51,572 bases of DNA from an uncultured Alphaproteobacteria bacterium (GTDB lineage: Bacteria; Pseudomonadota; Alphaproteobacteria; UBA3830). This document shows positions 31,187-42,036 of the stretch, piece by piece. Every line of letters begins with the position of its first letter. Positions within the stretch are counted from its first letter, which is position 1. The notes below the pieces were generated by a model, which ran no database searches, was not told the DNA's origin, and worked only from the letters and a program-made list of their open reading frames with translations. The stretch spans positions 1 through 51,572 of the forward strand of contig CAJODB010000008.1 of assembly GCA_905233185.1 (NCBI GenBank), given 5' to 3'. Position numbers and translations under genes: made by a program.

Positions 31187-33229
31187 CTACGCTGCGTATG
31201 CTTCGCGTCTGCGCTTTGCCTCCATGATTTCCGCATCGCACAATGGACAGAATTTATGCTCGCCTGCCAAATATTGATGCTTTGGACAGATCGAAAATGT
31301 CGGAGTGATCGTAAAGTATGGCAATCTGAAGCTTTCCACGACTTTACGTATCAATCTTCCGCAAACTTTTGCATTCGAAATACGTTCTCTCATATATAAG
31401 TGCAAAACTGTTCCGCCTGTGTACTTCTTTTGCAAATCATCTTGCATTTTTAGAGCTTCAAAAGCATCTTCCGTAAAACTGACCGGCAATTGGCTCGAGT
31501 TTGTATAGTAAGGATGATCAGGAGTTCCCGCTTGGATTATATCCGGGAAACGTTTCTTATCCTCTTTCGCGAATCTGTAAGTTGTCCCCTCTGCAGGAGT
31601 TGCTTCCAGATTATACATATGTCCTGTTTCCTGCTGGAACTGAATCAAAATTTCGCGAATCTTATCCAAATACGCAATCGCCATAGCATGACCGTCTTTA
31701 TCAACAATGCTATTTTTGTCATTGGTATAATTTCTGATCATTTCATTAATGCCATTTACGCCAATCGTAGAGAAATGATTTCGCAAAGTTCCAAGATATC
31801 TCTTGGTGTATGGGAATAAACCATTATCCATATACTTTGTTACAACTTTTCTCTTAATTTCGAGGCTGTTTTTTGCATAATTCATCAGCTCTTCTGTTCT
31901 CTTTAAGAGACCATCCCAATCACCTTTGTATAAATACCCGAGACGAGCACAATTGAGTGTCACAACTCCAATAGATCCTGTTTGTTCGGCTGAACCGAAT
32001 AAGCTGTTCCCTCTTTTCAATAATTCGCGAAGATCAAGCTGTAGACGGCAGCACATAGAACGCACCATTCCCGGAGTTAAATCGGAATTTACGAAATTTT
32101 GGAAATAAGGAAGACCATATTTCGCAGTCATTTCGAACATTCGTAAAGCATTTTCACTTTCCCAAGGAAAATCTTTGGTAATATTGTATGTCGGAATAGG
32201 AAATGTAAACACACGTCCTTTTGAATCACCTTCCGTCATAACCTCTATATAAGCTCTGTTAAGCATATCCATTTCTTCTTGAAGCTCTCCGTATGTAAAA
32301 TTAGCTTCAACTCCGCCGATTAGTGGAATGCTATTTTTCAAATCATCCGGACAAACCCAATCAAAAGTTAAGTTTGTAAATGGAGTTTGTGTTCCCCATC
32401 TTGATGGAACATTGAGGTTATAAATTAACTCTTGAATACATTGCTTAACTTGATCATAAGAAAGTCCATCATTGCGAACAAATGGTGCAAGATAAGTATC
32501 AAAAGAACTGAACGCTTGAGCGCCTGCCCATTCATTTTGTAAAGTTCCAAGGAAATTAACCATCTGTCCGACAGCACTTGTAAGATGTTTTGGTGGTCGT
32601 GCTTCCGCTTTTCCAGAAACACCATTAAATCCTTCATTTAAAAGGGTTCTAAGAGACCATCCTGCGCAATATCCAGATAACATATCCAAATCATGTATAT
32701 GAAAATCGCCGTTTCTGTGAGATTCCGCAACAGATTCCGGATAAACCCTATTTAGCCAGTAGTTTGCTGTCATTTTTCCGGAAATATTTAAAATCATTCC
32801 GCCCAGGGAGTAGCCTTGATTCGCATTTGCATGAACTCTCCAATCTAACTTATCAAGATATTCATTTATAGATAGAACGACATCAACCAAATTCTTTTTA
32901 TCTTTACGAAGTTCTCCGCGTTTTTCACGATAAACGATATATGCTCGAGCTGTTTTAACATAATTTTCGCTTATTAAAGACTCTTCAACTATATCTTGAA
33001 TTTGCTCGATCTCAGGGATTTCATTTTTATATTTATGGGTTAAGATTTTTACTACTTTGAAAGTTATATGTCGTGCCTCTGCTTCTCCAAATTCACCTGT
33101 TTCAAGTCCGCTCTTTTTGATCGCATTTACTATTTTTTCCGCATCAAATGGAACTCTTTTTCCATCACGCTTAATTACGAATCTTGGAGCAAAAAGTTCT
33201 GTGTTAGAAGCGATGTTAACGTTTTGCAT
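31187..33229 (-). CDS. nrdD: NrdD-type ribonucleoside-triphosphate reductase lacking the glycyl-radical motif
   Basis: Class III reductases make dNTPs from NTPs with a glycyl radical. The protein has an N-terminal ATP-cone (FVIKRDGKRVPFDAEKI to about residue 100), a body with SGYCAGWSL, NVPSRWGTQTPFTNLTFDW, MCCRLQLD (site of the substrate-activating Cys) and GSIGVVTLNCARLGYL, and a C-terminal zinc-type segment with cysteines 648, 661 and 664. Only 16 residues follow (ending KRRREAYAA, then TAG), and the RxxGY glycyl-radical motif expected there is missing in this and the other frames. The ATG at 33229 with GGGAG about 10 nt upstream is preferred to a GTG at 33256, giving 680 residues. No nrdG activase gene is nearby. 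Confidence 0.9.
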   Translation of the reverse strand: MQNVNIASNTELFAPRFVIKRDGKRVPFDAEKIVNAIKKSGLETGEFGEAEARHITFKVVKILTHKYKNEIPEIEQIQDIVEESLISENYVKTARAYIVYREKRGELRKDKKNLVDVVLSINEYLDKLDWRVHANANQGYSLGGMILNISGKMTANYWLNRVYPESVAESHRNGDFHIHDLDMLSGYCAGWSLRTLLNEGFNGVSGKAEARPPKHLTSAVGQMVNFLGTLQNEWAGAQAFSSFDTYLAPFVRNDGLSYDQVKQCIQELIYNLNVPSRWGTQTPFTNLTFDWVCPDDLKNSIPLIGGVEANFTYGELQEEMDMLNRAYIEVMTEGDSKGRVFTFPIPTYNITKDFPWESENALRMFEMTAKYGLPYFQNFVNSDLTPGMVRSMCCRLQLDLRELLKRGNSLFGSAEQTGSIGVVTLNCARLGYLYKGDWDGLLKRTEELMNYAKNSLEIKRKVVTKYMDNGLFPYTKRYLGTLRNHFSTIGVNGINEMIRNYTNDKNSIVDKDGHAMAIAYLDKIREILIQFQQETGHMYNLEATPAEGTTYRFAKEDKKRFPDIIQAGTPDHPYYTNSSQLPVSFTEDAFEALKMQDDLQKKYTGGTVLHLYMRERISNAKVCGRLIRKVVESFRLPYFTITPTFSICPKHQYLAGEHKFCPLCDAEIMEAKRRREAYAA

Positions 33230-33256
33230 AATATTTAATCTCCCTGTCTTTATCAC

Positions 33257-33571
33257 AAAACACTATATCCCGCGAAAGCAATCTAAAGCTCTCGCAGCAA
33301 AATCCACAACATAAACTAAACACTATTTTATATGGCTAAATCCTACACTATTTTCTATAAAAAGTCACCATAAATAATGTAGAAAAAAATATTATAAGCT
33401 TTTGACTGAATCTGCTTAGTTTTCTTTAAAAATCATGCTATTTTCCAGTAATTTTGATTATCACACGCAAGAAGAAGTAATTATTTTTTATAAGAAAGCA
33501 CAACTCTAAAGAAAGTAAAAAATATTTTTTCAATCATAAGTTTAATATAATAGGAATAGATGATAATTTTA
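33257..33571. other. Intergenic region upstream of nrdD with ATAGTGT repeats
   Basis: No gene is visible. On the nrdD coding strand the heptamer ATAGTGT occurs three times, at 33351-33345, 33326-33320 and 33266-33260. It matches one arm of the NrdR box, but the opposite arm is not seen. The rest is AT-rich. Confidence 0.4.
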
Positions 33572-36250
33572 TTAGTTAGTTACCATACTTTTTAAGTCGC
33601 CTAAAATATTCATAGCTTGAATAGGTGTTATAGAATTTATATCGATTTCAGATAAGCGTTTTTGAATTTCATTACTTTTCTTGCTTTTTTCTATTGTCTT
33701 TTCATTTTCATCAATAAATTCATTATCAAATAATGAATCAATAAGTGGAGTTTTTAAATTGCTATTCTTTTCATCTTCTTGATCTTCAAATTTCTTTAGA
33801 AGTTCACGGGCACGATTAATTACTCCTTTTGGAACCCCGGCAATACTCGCAACGTGTATTCCATATGATTTATCAGCGATTCCGTCTATTATTTTATGAT
33901 AGAAAATTACTTCGCCTTCCCACTCTTGCACTTTCAATGTTTTACAGCGTATATTATGTAAAGTTTCCTGTAATGCCGTTAATTCACGATAATGAGTAGC
34001 AAAAAGTACTCGACATTTATTGATTTTATACAGATTCTCTATCACTGCCCATGCGATTGAAAGACCATCATATGTTGAAGTTCCTCGTCCGACTTCATCA
34101 AGAATAACAAAGGAACGTTCAGTTGCTTGATTTAATATCGTTGCGGTTTCAATCATTTCTACCATAAAAGTAGATCTGCCTCGAGCAATGTCATCCGATG
34201 CTCCTATACGAGAGAAAAGCCGATCGACAATGCCAATTTTTGCTGCGCTTGCAGGAACATAACAGCCAATCTGAGCCATTATAATTATAAGAGCATTCTG
34301 TCTTAAATAAGTGCTTTTTCCTGCCATATTAGGCCCCGTAAGTAGTGCAATTCGATGATTTGAATCCAAATCACAATCATTACTTGCAAACTCTTTTTCA
34401 TACAAAGAAAGAACTGGATGCTTACCTCCTTCGATTTCAAGCACTGGTTCATCTGTAATAATTGGTCTGACATATCCTCGCTCTTTAACTAAGCAAGCAA
34501 AACTTGTGTAGATATCGATACATGCCAAAGTTTTTATAGCATAAGTAATATCTTCATACCTATCTATAACCTTCGAAACTATTTCATCATATAACTGTTG
34601 TTCGACCGCACTCCATTCATCCAGCGCATTAATTAAACTGGTCTGCAGCTCGATTAATTCATCAGTTGTATACCGTACATTCCCAACTAACGTTTGGCGA
34701 TGTATAAATTTTTCTGTAATTTTAGCTTTCTGAGAAAGAGGAATTTCAATATACCAGCCAAGAATTGAATTATCTTTTATTCTCAAAAGACTTATTCCCG
34801 TTTCTTCTATATATTTCGTCTGTAATTCAGAAATCAAATGTTTACTGTCTTCCTTAAGATACTTAAGTTCATCTAATTTTGTTGAATATCCATCCGCAAT
34901 AACTCCTGAATCACGGCGATTAAAAGCCGGTAAATCCCCATATTCGACCAGAGCTTTTTCAAGAATGTTTTTCAATTCAGAGAAATCTTTTATTTTATCA
35001 AACGAATAATCTCCTTCAGACGGAAGAACTGTTTCTCCGACAATCGCTCTTATTTTTTCAAGCATACGCAATAATTCTCGAATATCACCAACATTTTTGG
35101 GCGAAAATCTATTAAATTTGATTTTATTCATTGCTCTTTCATAATCAGCAGATTGTAATAATATACTGCGAAGAGAATCTGATAAAATATCGTTCTTTAC
35201 AAAGAAATCAACACAATCAAGGCGTTTAGATATTTTCTCAATAGAAACTATTGGAGTAGCAATGCGTGCAGCGAGCGCTCTGGCGCCAAAAGGAGTACTT
35301 GTCTTATCTATTGCCCCCAGTAAACTATATGAATACTCTCCATTAGCCGAATAAACAATCTCAAGACTCTTGCTTGTAGCTGAATCAATAATTAAATAAT
35401 CACTAAATGCTACTTTTTTAGGAATAGGAAGAGCTGGCATTTCATTACGCTGTGTAATAAGCAAATACTCAAGAAGGGCACCACATGCTGCAAGTTCATT
35501 TTTCATAGATATCCCGAAACTTTCGAGAGTCTTGACCTTAAAATATTTTTCTAAACGCTCTTTCTCAATAGATGGATTGAACTTTGTATCCGGAAGATAA
35601 GTTATATTGGAACTGCTTATCGATGCAATAAATCGTTCAAACTCTCCACGCTCTAGATACGATGGAAGCAAAAATTCTTTTGGTTGATAAATACCAATAA
35701 TTCCCGAAAAATCATCTTTTACAACTGTATTAACAAAAAAATCTCCCGTAGAAATATCTATTGTAGCAAAACTAACAGTTTTGACATTCGCATTTTTCTT
35801 CGCTATTTCAGGAACAACCGCCATAAGAAAATTGTTTGAACGAAAATTCAATAAACTATCTTCGATAATTGTCCCAGGAGTAATAACTCGAATAACTTCA
35901 CGTTTTACAACCGCTTTATAACCACGCTTTTTTGCTTCCTTCGGGTCTTCTACTTGATCACATATGGCTACTTTATAACCACAGCGAACCAAACGCCCTA
36001 AATAATTTTCTAATGCAGCGACAGGAATCCCGCACATAGGAATCTCATCGCTCATATGTTTTCCACGATGCGTTAAAGCTATATTTAATGCAGCAGCTGC
36101 CTTCTTTGCATCATCGAAAAACATTTCATAGAAATCGCCCATTCTGAAAAGCAATAAACAGCCTTCATATTGAGCTTTGACTTCAAAATATTGAGACATC
36201 ATTGGAGTAGAATCCTTTAACCCTCCATTAAACAAAATATCCTCCTCCAT
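33572..36250 (-). CDS. mutS: DNA mismatch repair protein MutS
   Basis: MutS recognises mismatches and small loops and starts repair with MutL. The 892-residue protein has the mismatch-binding domain with QYFEVKAQYEGCLLLFRMGDFYEMF (Phe-x-Glu in GDFYEMF), the clamp and lever region, and the ATPase: Walker A TGPNMAGKSTYLRQ, signature/Walker B FVILDEVGRGTSTYDGLSIAW and ATHYRELT. Length is typical. The ATG at 36250 with AAGGAG about 7 nt upstream is chosen over a TTG at 36265. It follows ogt by 11 nt on the dnaG-rpoD-ogt-mutS strand. Confidence 0.96.
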   Translation of the reverse strand: MEEDILFNGGLKDSTPMMSQYFEVKAQYEGCLLLFRMGDFYEMFFDDAKKAAAALNIALTHRGKHMSDEIPMCGIPVAALENYLGRLVRCGYKVAICDQVEDPKEAKKRGYKAVVKREVIRVITPGTIIEDSLLNFRSNNFLMAVVPEIAKKNANVKTVSFATIDISTGDFFVNTVVKDDFSGIIGIYQPKEFLLPSYLERGEFERFIASISSSNITYLPDTKFNPSIEKERLEKYFKVKTLESFGISMKNELAACGALLEYLLITQRNEMPALPIPKKVAFSDYLIIDSATSKSLEIVYSANGEYSYSLLGAIDKTSTPFGARALAARIATPIVSIEKISKRLDCVDFFVKNDILSDSLRSILLQSADYERAMNKIKFNRFSPKNVGDIRELLRMLEKIRAIVGETVLPSEGDYSFDKIKDFSELKNILEKALVEYGDLPAFNRRDSGVIADGYSTKLDELKYLKEDSKHLISELQTKYIEETGISLLRIKDNSILGWYIEIPLSQKAKITEKFIHRQTLVGNVRYTTDELIELQTSLINALDEWSAVEQQLYDEIVSKVIDRYEDITYAIKTLACIDIYTSFACLVKERGYVRPIITDEPVLEIEGGKHPVLSLYEKEFASNDCDLDSNHRIALLTGPNMAGKSTYLRQNALIIIMAQIGCYVPASAAKIGIVDRLFSRIGASDDIARGRSTFMVEMIETATILNQATERSFVILDEVGRGTSTYDGLSIAWAVIENLYKINKCRVLFATHYRELTALQETLHNIRCKTLKVQEWEGEVIFYHKIIDGIADKSYGIHVASIAGVPKGVINRARELLKKFEDQEDEKNSNLKTPLIDSLFDNEFIDENEKTIEKSKKSNEIQKRLSEIDINSITPIQAMNILGDLKSMVTN

Positions 36251-36261
36251 GAAAACTCCTT

Positions 36262-36726
36262 TCAACTACAAAAATTTCCTTTTTCCAGTGCGATAAGTGT
36301 CCGCTTTTTATCAATCTTACCTGAAAAACCACCTAAAGAACCGTCTGATTTAATAACTCTGTGACATGGAATAAATATAGGAATGCTATTATTTCTATTC
36401 GCCATACCAACGGCTCTGTATGCTTTTGAATTTCCTACTGCAATGGCAATATCCTTATAAGAAACTGTCTTTCCGTATGGTATATCCAAAAGGGTGCTCC
36501 ATACTTTTTTCATAAATTCTGTACCATTAAGAAGTAATGGAATAGAAAATTTTGTAAGACGTCTATCAAAATATGCCAACAACTGATTAATAGCTTCAGA
36601 TACTACTGGGCTTTTGTGCTGTTCAACTTTTGGTATCTCAAAATCAAATAAAACTCTCGTTATAAAGTTCTCTCTTCCAACAACTCCGATTCTACCAATA
36701 ATTGTATCACAAAAACCAAAATCCAT
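36262..36726 (-). CDS. ogt: Methylated-DNA--[protein]-cysteine S-methyltransferase
   Basis: This suicide repair protein removes O6-alkyl groups from guanine onto its own cysteine. The C-terminal domain shows FMKKVWSTLLDIPYGKTVSYKDIA, the helix-turn-helix AYRAVGMANRNNSIPIFIPC and active-site PCHRVIKSDGSLGGFSG. The N-terminal domain is short, as in the Ogt form, and there is no Ada regulatory domain. The start is either ATG 36726 (154 residues) or GTG 36738 (158); neither has a good ribosome binding site. It lies between rpoD and mutS on the same strand. Confidence 0.92.
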   Translation of the reverse strand: MDFGFCDTIIGRIGVVGRENFITRVLFDFEIPKVEQHKSPVVSEAINQLLAYFDRRLTKFSIPLLLNGTEFMKKVWSTLLDIPYGKTVSYKDIAIAVGNSKAYRAVGMANRNNSIPIFIPCHRVIKSDGSLGGFSGKIDKKRTLIALEKGNFCS

Positions 36727-36752
36727 AATACAGCACACTATAGCTTATAATA

Positions 36753-38618
36753 TCAGGAATCTAGGAAACTTTTTAGTTTTCTGGAACGGCTTGGATGCTT
36801 CAATTTTCTCAACGCTTTCGCTTCAATTTGGCGTATACGCTCTCTTGTAACAGCGAATTGTTGTCCAACTTCTTCAAGTGTATGGTCAGTATTCATACCT
36901 ATACCAAAGCGCATTCTCAAAACGCGTTCTTCACGAGGAGTTAAACTTGCAAGAACCAATGTAGTAGTCTCCCTTAGATTGGAATTAACAGCGGATTCCA
37001 CAGGAAGAGCAATGTTTTTATCTTCAATAAAATCTCCTAAATGCGAATCATCCTCGTCTCCTACAGGAGATTCAAGACTAATAGGCTCTTTTGCTATTTT
37101 CATAACCTTACGAACTTTTTCAATTGGCATATGCAGTCTTGCCGCAATCTCTTCAGGAGTTGGCTCTCTGCCTATTTCATTCAATATTTGCCGCGAAGAT
37201 CTGACAATCTTATTGATTGTTTCTATCATATGTACCGGTATACGTATAGTTCTCGCTTGATCAGCAATTGATCTGGTTATAGCTTGTCTAATCCACCAAG
37301 TCGCGTACGTAGAGAACTTATATCCACGTTTATATTCGAATTTATCAACGGCCTTCATCAACCCTATATTTCCTTCCTGAATTAAATCAAGAAATTGCAA
37401 ACCGCGGTTGGTGTATTTTTTCGCAATTGATATAACAAGACGTAAGTTCGCCTCAATCATATCTTTTTTTGCACGACTTGTTTCTCTTTCACCCTTCTGA
37501 ATACAACTCACAACTTTTCTGAATTCAGATATTGGGAGTTCCGTCGATTCTTCTATGGATTTTACTAAATCACGATGAGTAGCTATATCAATTGCGCATT
37601 CATCATAAAATTTTTTCCATGCGGAACCTTTTAAAGAAGCCGGCCAATTTTCATTGGTTTCATTTCCATAATAACTTTTAAAGAAATTATCCCTATTAAT
37701 TCCGCAAATTTGAGCCACTTTAAGTAAACTCGCCTCACTTTTTATTAATTTTTTGTTATGAGCGTATAATTCCTCGCACATATTATTGATTATCGTTTGA
37801 TTGAATTTTACTTCCTGAATTGTCTCTACCAATTCGGATTTGAGTTTCGCTTTTTGTGCAGCAGTCCTTTTCTTTTCGCTGATTTTCTCATGAAGATCCA
37901 TTATTTTCTCGAACGAAGACAATACAGCTGGAAGTAATTTCTCTTCATCCTGAGTCATATTTGACTCGTTACTACCCTCCCCTTCCTCGTCTGTATCATC
38001 ATCAATAGATAAATCCTCATCAGAGACATCATCGTCTTCATCTTCTTTATCTCCGTTACCGTTATCTATTTGAACTATTTCACGAAGAACTATTTTCCTA
38101 TCTTGCAGGTCAGAAATCCATTTATCGATTTTTTTGAAAGTATTGGGACTATCACACAAACCACTCAGAACATTGATATATCCTTGCTCAATTTTTTTCG
38201 CAAGTTCGACCTCTCCATCTCTGGAAAGAAGCTCAACACTTCCCATCTCTCGCAAATACATTCTAACGGGATCATCTGTACGCAAAAGATTATCATCTTG
38301 TTCACTAACTGTTGCTGCATGTACATGATCTTCATGATTTACTGCTGTTTTTTCCTCTTGTTCCGCAGCAATCGAATCTGCATCTTCTGCTTCAACTAAT
38401 TGAATCCCCATATCTGTTATGCTGGATATCGCAATATCTATTTTCTCAGTTGAAAATTTTTCTTTTGGAAGAGCATCGTTTAATTCATCATAAGTTATAT
38501 AGCCGCGCTCTTTTCCAAGCAACAGTAACCTTTTAAATTCAATTTCGGAAGAATCTTCTTCCTTTTCTTCCGCAAAATCCATGATATCTTCTTCCCTAGA
38601 TGGTTGAACTGCGCTCAT
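36753..38618 (-). CDS. rpoD: RNA polymerase sigma factor RpoD (sigma-70)
   Basis: RpoD is the housekeeping sigma factor. The 621-residue protein has a shortened region 1.1 (about residues 20-70), region 1.2 ([21 protein letters not shown]), a non-conserved segment with an acidic run ([20 protein letters not shown]), region 2 ([40 protein letters not shown]), region 3 ([14 protein letters not shown]) and region 4 ([36 protein letters not shown]). The ATG has GGGGG 6 nt upstream. It overlaps dnaG by 4 nt, the conserved dnaG-rpoD arrangement. Confidence 0.97.
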   Translation of the reverse strand: MSAVQPSREEDIMDFAEEKEEDSSEIEFKRLLLLGKERGYITYDELNDALPKEKFSTEKIDIAISSITDMGIQLVEAEDADSIAAEQEEKTAVNHEDHVHAATVSEQDDNLLRTDDPVRMYLREMGSVELLSRDGEVELAKKIEQGYINVLSGLCDSPNTFKKIDKWISDLQDRKIVLREIVQIDNGNGDKEDEDDDVSDEDLSIDDDTDEEGEGSNESNMTQDEEKLLPAVLSSFEKIMDLHEKISEKKRTAAQKAKLKSELVETIQEVKFNQTIINNMCEELYAHNKKLIKSEASLLKVAQICGINRDNFFKSYYGNETNENWPASLKGSAWKKFYDECAIDIATHRDLVKSIEESTELPISEFRKVVSCIQKGERETSRAKKDMIEANLRLVISIAKKYTNRGLQFLDLIQEGNIGLMKAVDKFEYKRGYKFSTYATWWIRQAITRSIADQARTIRIPVHMIETINKIVRSSRQILNEIGREPTPEEIAARLHMPIEKVRKVMKIAKEPISLESPVGDEDDSHLGDFIEDKNIALPVESAVNSNLRETTTLVLASLTPREERVLRMRFGIGMNTDHTLEEVGQQFAVTRERIRQIEAKALRKLKHPSRSRKLKSFLDS

Positions 38619-40381
38619 TGTTTCCCCCTATTCTTTGCTGCTAATAACGTACTATTTTTTAGGGCTTTTAGTCTTTGCCAATCGCTCTCCGAGAAGGTAG
38701 ATTGTAAACTAATTGAAGCCTTATGTAAATCTTCAGTAATCATTGGAACCGATAAATATTTTTCAAAAAAAGAATTCCAGCCGGATAATATTTTATCCTC
38801 AGATGATTCATTTTTCCCTACAAATTTCGCATGTATCTCAATATCCTTTTCTACATCAGAAATATCTTTTTCAAGCTCCGAAATTACTCTGTTACCTTCT
38901 TCGACTTTTCCTGACATATGATAAGCATCATATATACGAAGAATTTCTTCTTTTAATTTTATCATCGCAGAAGAAGTAAACTCCAATTTAGTAAAATCCT
39001 CAATGACCCTGTCAATTATATAGGGGTGATTTATTATTGTGACTACTAAAATTTTTTCAATTTTTTCTTTAACCGGAGTTGCCGGTCTTATAAGTTCTCC
39101 GATTTTCGGCTTAAATGTTTTCCCTTTATAACGGTACAATTCATTTTCTTTTTGTTTCATATATTGAATGTATAAACGTTGAATTGAACCGTCTTTTATC
39201 TGTTCCGTTTTTTCTTTCAACATCTTTATAATAGCGGCTTTTTGTTCGGGAGTCTCTGAAGGATAAAGCGAAAATGCGCCTTCCCACATCCAATCCGATA
39301 AAGACAAAGCATTATTTAAAGAAGATGAAATAATTTCGCGTTGATCGTTAAGTATGAGAGAATCAGGATCTGAATCCTGCGGCAGTCTTGCAAATTTAAA
39401 AGATTTTCCCGGAATAAGCACGGGTAGAATTTTATCTAACCATCTAAAAGATGCTTTTACGCCGGCACTATCACCATCAAGACATATGATAGGATTATCG
39501 CACACTCTCCAACACATATTTATTTGGGTTTCGCTTATAGCAGTTCCCAAAGGAGCAACTGTTGCATCAAATCCAGCCTGGTGCATTGCTATAACATCCA
39601 AATATCCCTCAACTAAGATTATCTCTCGTGATTTGCTTTTTCGGGCGAGCGGATATCCGTATAATTGATGATTTTTTACGAAGATTTCTGTTTCAGGTGA
39701 GTTTATATATTTTGCCGCATCGATTTTTTTGATAATTCTCCCACCAAATCCAACACATTTACCTTTGTAATCTATTATAGGAAAAGTGATTCTACCCGAA
39801 AATTTACTGCTTAATTCGTTTTTATACTGTTTTTTAAAAAAAAGTCCTGTTTTTATGATAATTTCTTCAGAAAAACCATTTTTTTTCAGTTGATCAACTA
39901 GTTTCTCTTCATTAAAAGCAAAACCTAACTGGAATTTCGATATAGATTCGTCAGAAATATTTCGATTCTTCAAATATTCTTTTGCTTCTCGCCCGGAATC
40001 AGAATTCAATTGATGTACAAAAAACTCTTTTGCGATCTCCATTACTGTATACATTTTATTTTTTATATCATCTTCGGAACGAAAAGTTTCTCGATCTTCC
40101 GGAACTTGTATACCGTACATATCCGCGATGTGTTTTACTGCTTCTGCGAAAGAAAGTTTTTCCATTTCCATAACGAAATTTATCATGTCGCCATGAGCAC
40201 CGCAGCCAAAGCAATAATACAAACCTAAATCAGCATCAACTTTAAACGATCCTGTCTTTTCAGAATGAAATGGACAGCGTCCAAACCAATCTTTGCCTTT
40301 TTTCGTCAGCTTCACATATTTTGGAACTATATCCAGAGCAGAAGCTCGTCCTTTTAAAAAATCAATAAAATCTTTCTGCAT
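38615..40381 (-). CDS. dnaG: DNA primase DnaG
   Basis: DnaG lays RNA primers for replication. The 588-residue protein has the CHC2 zinc finger (C36, H39, C57, C60), an RNA-polymerase-like core with [19 protein letters not shown], the TOPRIM glutamate in [18 protein letters not shown], aspartates in [13 protein letters not shown], and a C-terminal helicase-interaction region. Length is close to E. coli DnaG (581). It shares ATGA with rpoD downstream. The upstream gap to the phosphohexomutase gene is 43 nt. Confidence 0.96.
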   Translation of the reverse strand: MQKDFIDFLKGRASALDIVPKYVKLTKKGKDWFGRCPFHSEKTGSFKVDADLGLYYCFGCGAHGDMINFVMEMEKLSFAEAVKHIADMYGIQVPEDRETFRSEDDIKNKMYTVMEIAKEFFVHQLNSDSGREAKEYLKNRNISDESISKFQLGFAFNEEKLVDQLKKNGFSEEIIIKTGLFFKKQYKNELSSKFSGRITFPIIDYKGKCVGFGGRIIKKIDAAKYINSPETEIFVKNHQLYGYPLARKSKSREIILVEGYLDVIAMHQAGFDATVAPLGTAISETQINMCWRVCDNPIICLDGDSAGVKASFRWLDKILPVLIPGKSFKFARLPQDSDPDSLILNDQREIISSSLNNALSLSDWMWEGAFSLYPSETPEQKAAIIKMLKEKTEQIKDGSIQRLYIQYMKQKENELYRYKGKTFKPKIGELIRPATPVKEKIEKILVVTIINHPYIIDRVIEDFTKLEFTSSAMIKLKEEILRIYDAYHMSGKVEEGNRVISELEKDISDVEKDIEIHAKFVGKNESSEDKILSGWNSFFEKYLSVPMITEDLHKASISLQSTFSESDWQRLKALKNSTLLAAKNRGKQ

Positions 40382-40424
40382 ATTTCAATTTTTTATAAAA
40401 AATAAAGAATCCATGAAGAAAAAG

Positions 40425-41915
40425 TTAAAATGGAAATAAATTTGATTGAACCGCACTTTCTTCTTTATTATCATTCTCCATAGATTCGTTTAAACAATCC
40501 AAAATGTTAGGGATATACTCGCATAAATAATCTGATATTTCATGCTTTAATTTATACATAGCTCGTTCTGAATAAGCTTCTATACGCAACGACAAAGCAT
40601 TTTGCGTATTAGATGCTCTAAGTACCCACCAACCTATGTCCGTACTTACTCGCACACCATCAATATCAACTACAGACATTTTTCTTTCTTTTAAATCTTT
40701 CTTTAGGGAATCTATAATTTTGAATTTCTCTTCTTCTTCGCAAGTTATACGAATTTCAGGTGTTACATATCCATAAGGAAGATCACTGAAAGCATTCTTA
40801 TCAATGCTCAATATTTCTAAACACCTTAAAGCTGCATATATAGCGTCATCAAAGCCATACCATCTGTCTTTAAAAAAGAAATGTCCGCTTAATTCACCGG
40901 CAAGTAAGGCACCGCTGGATTTCATACGTGACTTTATAAAAGAGTGCCCTACCCTTTCCATAAGACCTATTCCGCCACATTTTCGGATAGTATCAAATAA
41001 TCTATCGCATGACTTTACATCAGCAATTACCTGAGCTCCTGGATTCTTTTTCAAGAAATCTTTTGCTAAAACCATCAACACTTGATCGCTGTATAAAACT
41101 TCTCCTTTGTTATTTACAACACAAAGCCTGTCCCCATCACTATCGAAAGCGAAACCTACATCAAATCCGTTATATCTGACAAATTTCGATAAATACTTTA
41201 CATTCCGAGCAACAATAGGATCTGGAGGACGATTCGGGAAGGTCCCGTCCATTTCTTCAAATAAAACATGATGCTTTCCGGGAATAAGTGTTGTGATCGC
41301 TTTTATGGCATTACTTGTCGCTCCATTACCAATATCCCAAGCAACTTTTAAATCATCGGAAAAATTAAAATCGCTTATGATCTCATTTACATAGGTTAGA
41401 AAAATATTATTCATAACAATTTCACGACCAACACCGTCTATATAATTTTTCCCGGCAATTAGTCTGGCGAGTTTCTTTAAGTTTTCTCCATAAAATGGAT
41501 CAAGTCCAAGCATAAATTTGAAACCGTTATACTCTGGAGGATTATGCGATCCCGTAATCATAATACCACCATCTAACTTGAACTTATTAACCGTATAATA
41601 AACCAATGGTGTATGGCATAATCCTAACGAGATAACCTCTGTTCCCGAGTCAAGCAATCCATTAAGTAAATTTCTGGAAATATTATCAGAAGAAACACGA
41701 CAATCATGCCCGACGCAAATTTTTTTCAAATTTTTCTTTGCTAGAACTGTTCCGAAAGCACGACCGACATCATATCCGTCTTCTTCAAATAAAGTTGAAT
41801 CAATTACACCTCTGATATCATATTCTCTAAAAATTTCTGCCGGAAAAGAACGACGTGGACGTTCTTCAGGTTCTTTCGGAGAAAAAAAATCTTTGATTTT
41901 TTCAAAAGACATCAA
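40425..41915 (-). CDS. Phosphomannomutase/phosphoglucomutase (AlgC-like)
   Basis: These alpha-D-phosphohexomutases move phosphate between C6 and C1 of glucose or mannose phosphates, feeding LPS and other envelope sugars. The 496-residue protein has FREYDIRGVIDST at the N-terminus, the phosphoserine loop GIMITGSHNPPEYNGFK, the metal-binding DSDGDRL, the sugar-specificity loop GELSGHFFFKDRWYGFDDA and the C-terminal phosphate-binding region RASNTQNALSLRIEA. Whether mannose or glucose is preferred cannot be read from sequence. It may be transcribed into dnaG-rpoD. With pgi it links central sugar phosphates to envelope synthesis. Confidence 0.92.
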   Translation of the reverse strand: MMSFEKIKDFFSPKEPEERPRRSFPAEIFREYDIRGVIDSTLFEEDGYDVGRAFGTVLAKKNLKKICVGHDCRVSSDNISRNLLNGLLDSGTEVISLGLCHTPLVYYTVNKFKLDGGIMITGSHNPPEYNGFKFMLGLDPFYGENLKKLARLIAGKNYIDGVGREIVMNNIFLTYVNEIISDFNFSDDLKVAWDIGNGATSNAIKAITTLIPGKHHVLFEEMDGTFPNRPPDPIVARNVKYLSKFVRYNGFDVGFAFDSDGDRLCVVNNKGEVLYSDQVLMVLAKDFLKKNPGAQVIADVKSCDRLFDTIRKCGGIGLMERVGHSFIKSRMKSSGALLAGELSGHFFFKDRWYGFDDAIYAALRCLEILSIDKNAFSDLPYGYVTPEIRITCEEEEKFKIIDSLKKDLKERKMSVVDIDGVRVSTDIGWWVLRASNTQNALSLRIEAYSERAMYKLKHEISDYLCEYIPNILDCLNESMENDNKEESAVQSNLFPF

Positions 41916-42036
41916 AGGCCAACCTCAAATAACAAAATTATTTAATATGGTAACACGAAAATTATGAAATTTTCAGATCTTATTTACTTTTTTGTGCTTT
42001 CATTGATTATGAAAAGTTTCGAGTAACGAGGTTTTT

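Noticed and set aside
31082-31190. Read-through or frameshift that would restore the glycyl-radical end of NrdD
   Set aside because: The stop is TAG, and the two other frames and the downstream DNA encode only Ile/Leu/Tyr-rich AT-driven peptide with no RxxGY.
33260-33351. Complete NrdR boxes
   Set aside because: Only one arm of the palindrome recurs, at 60 and 25 bp spacing rather than the usual tandem pair.
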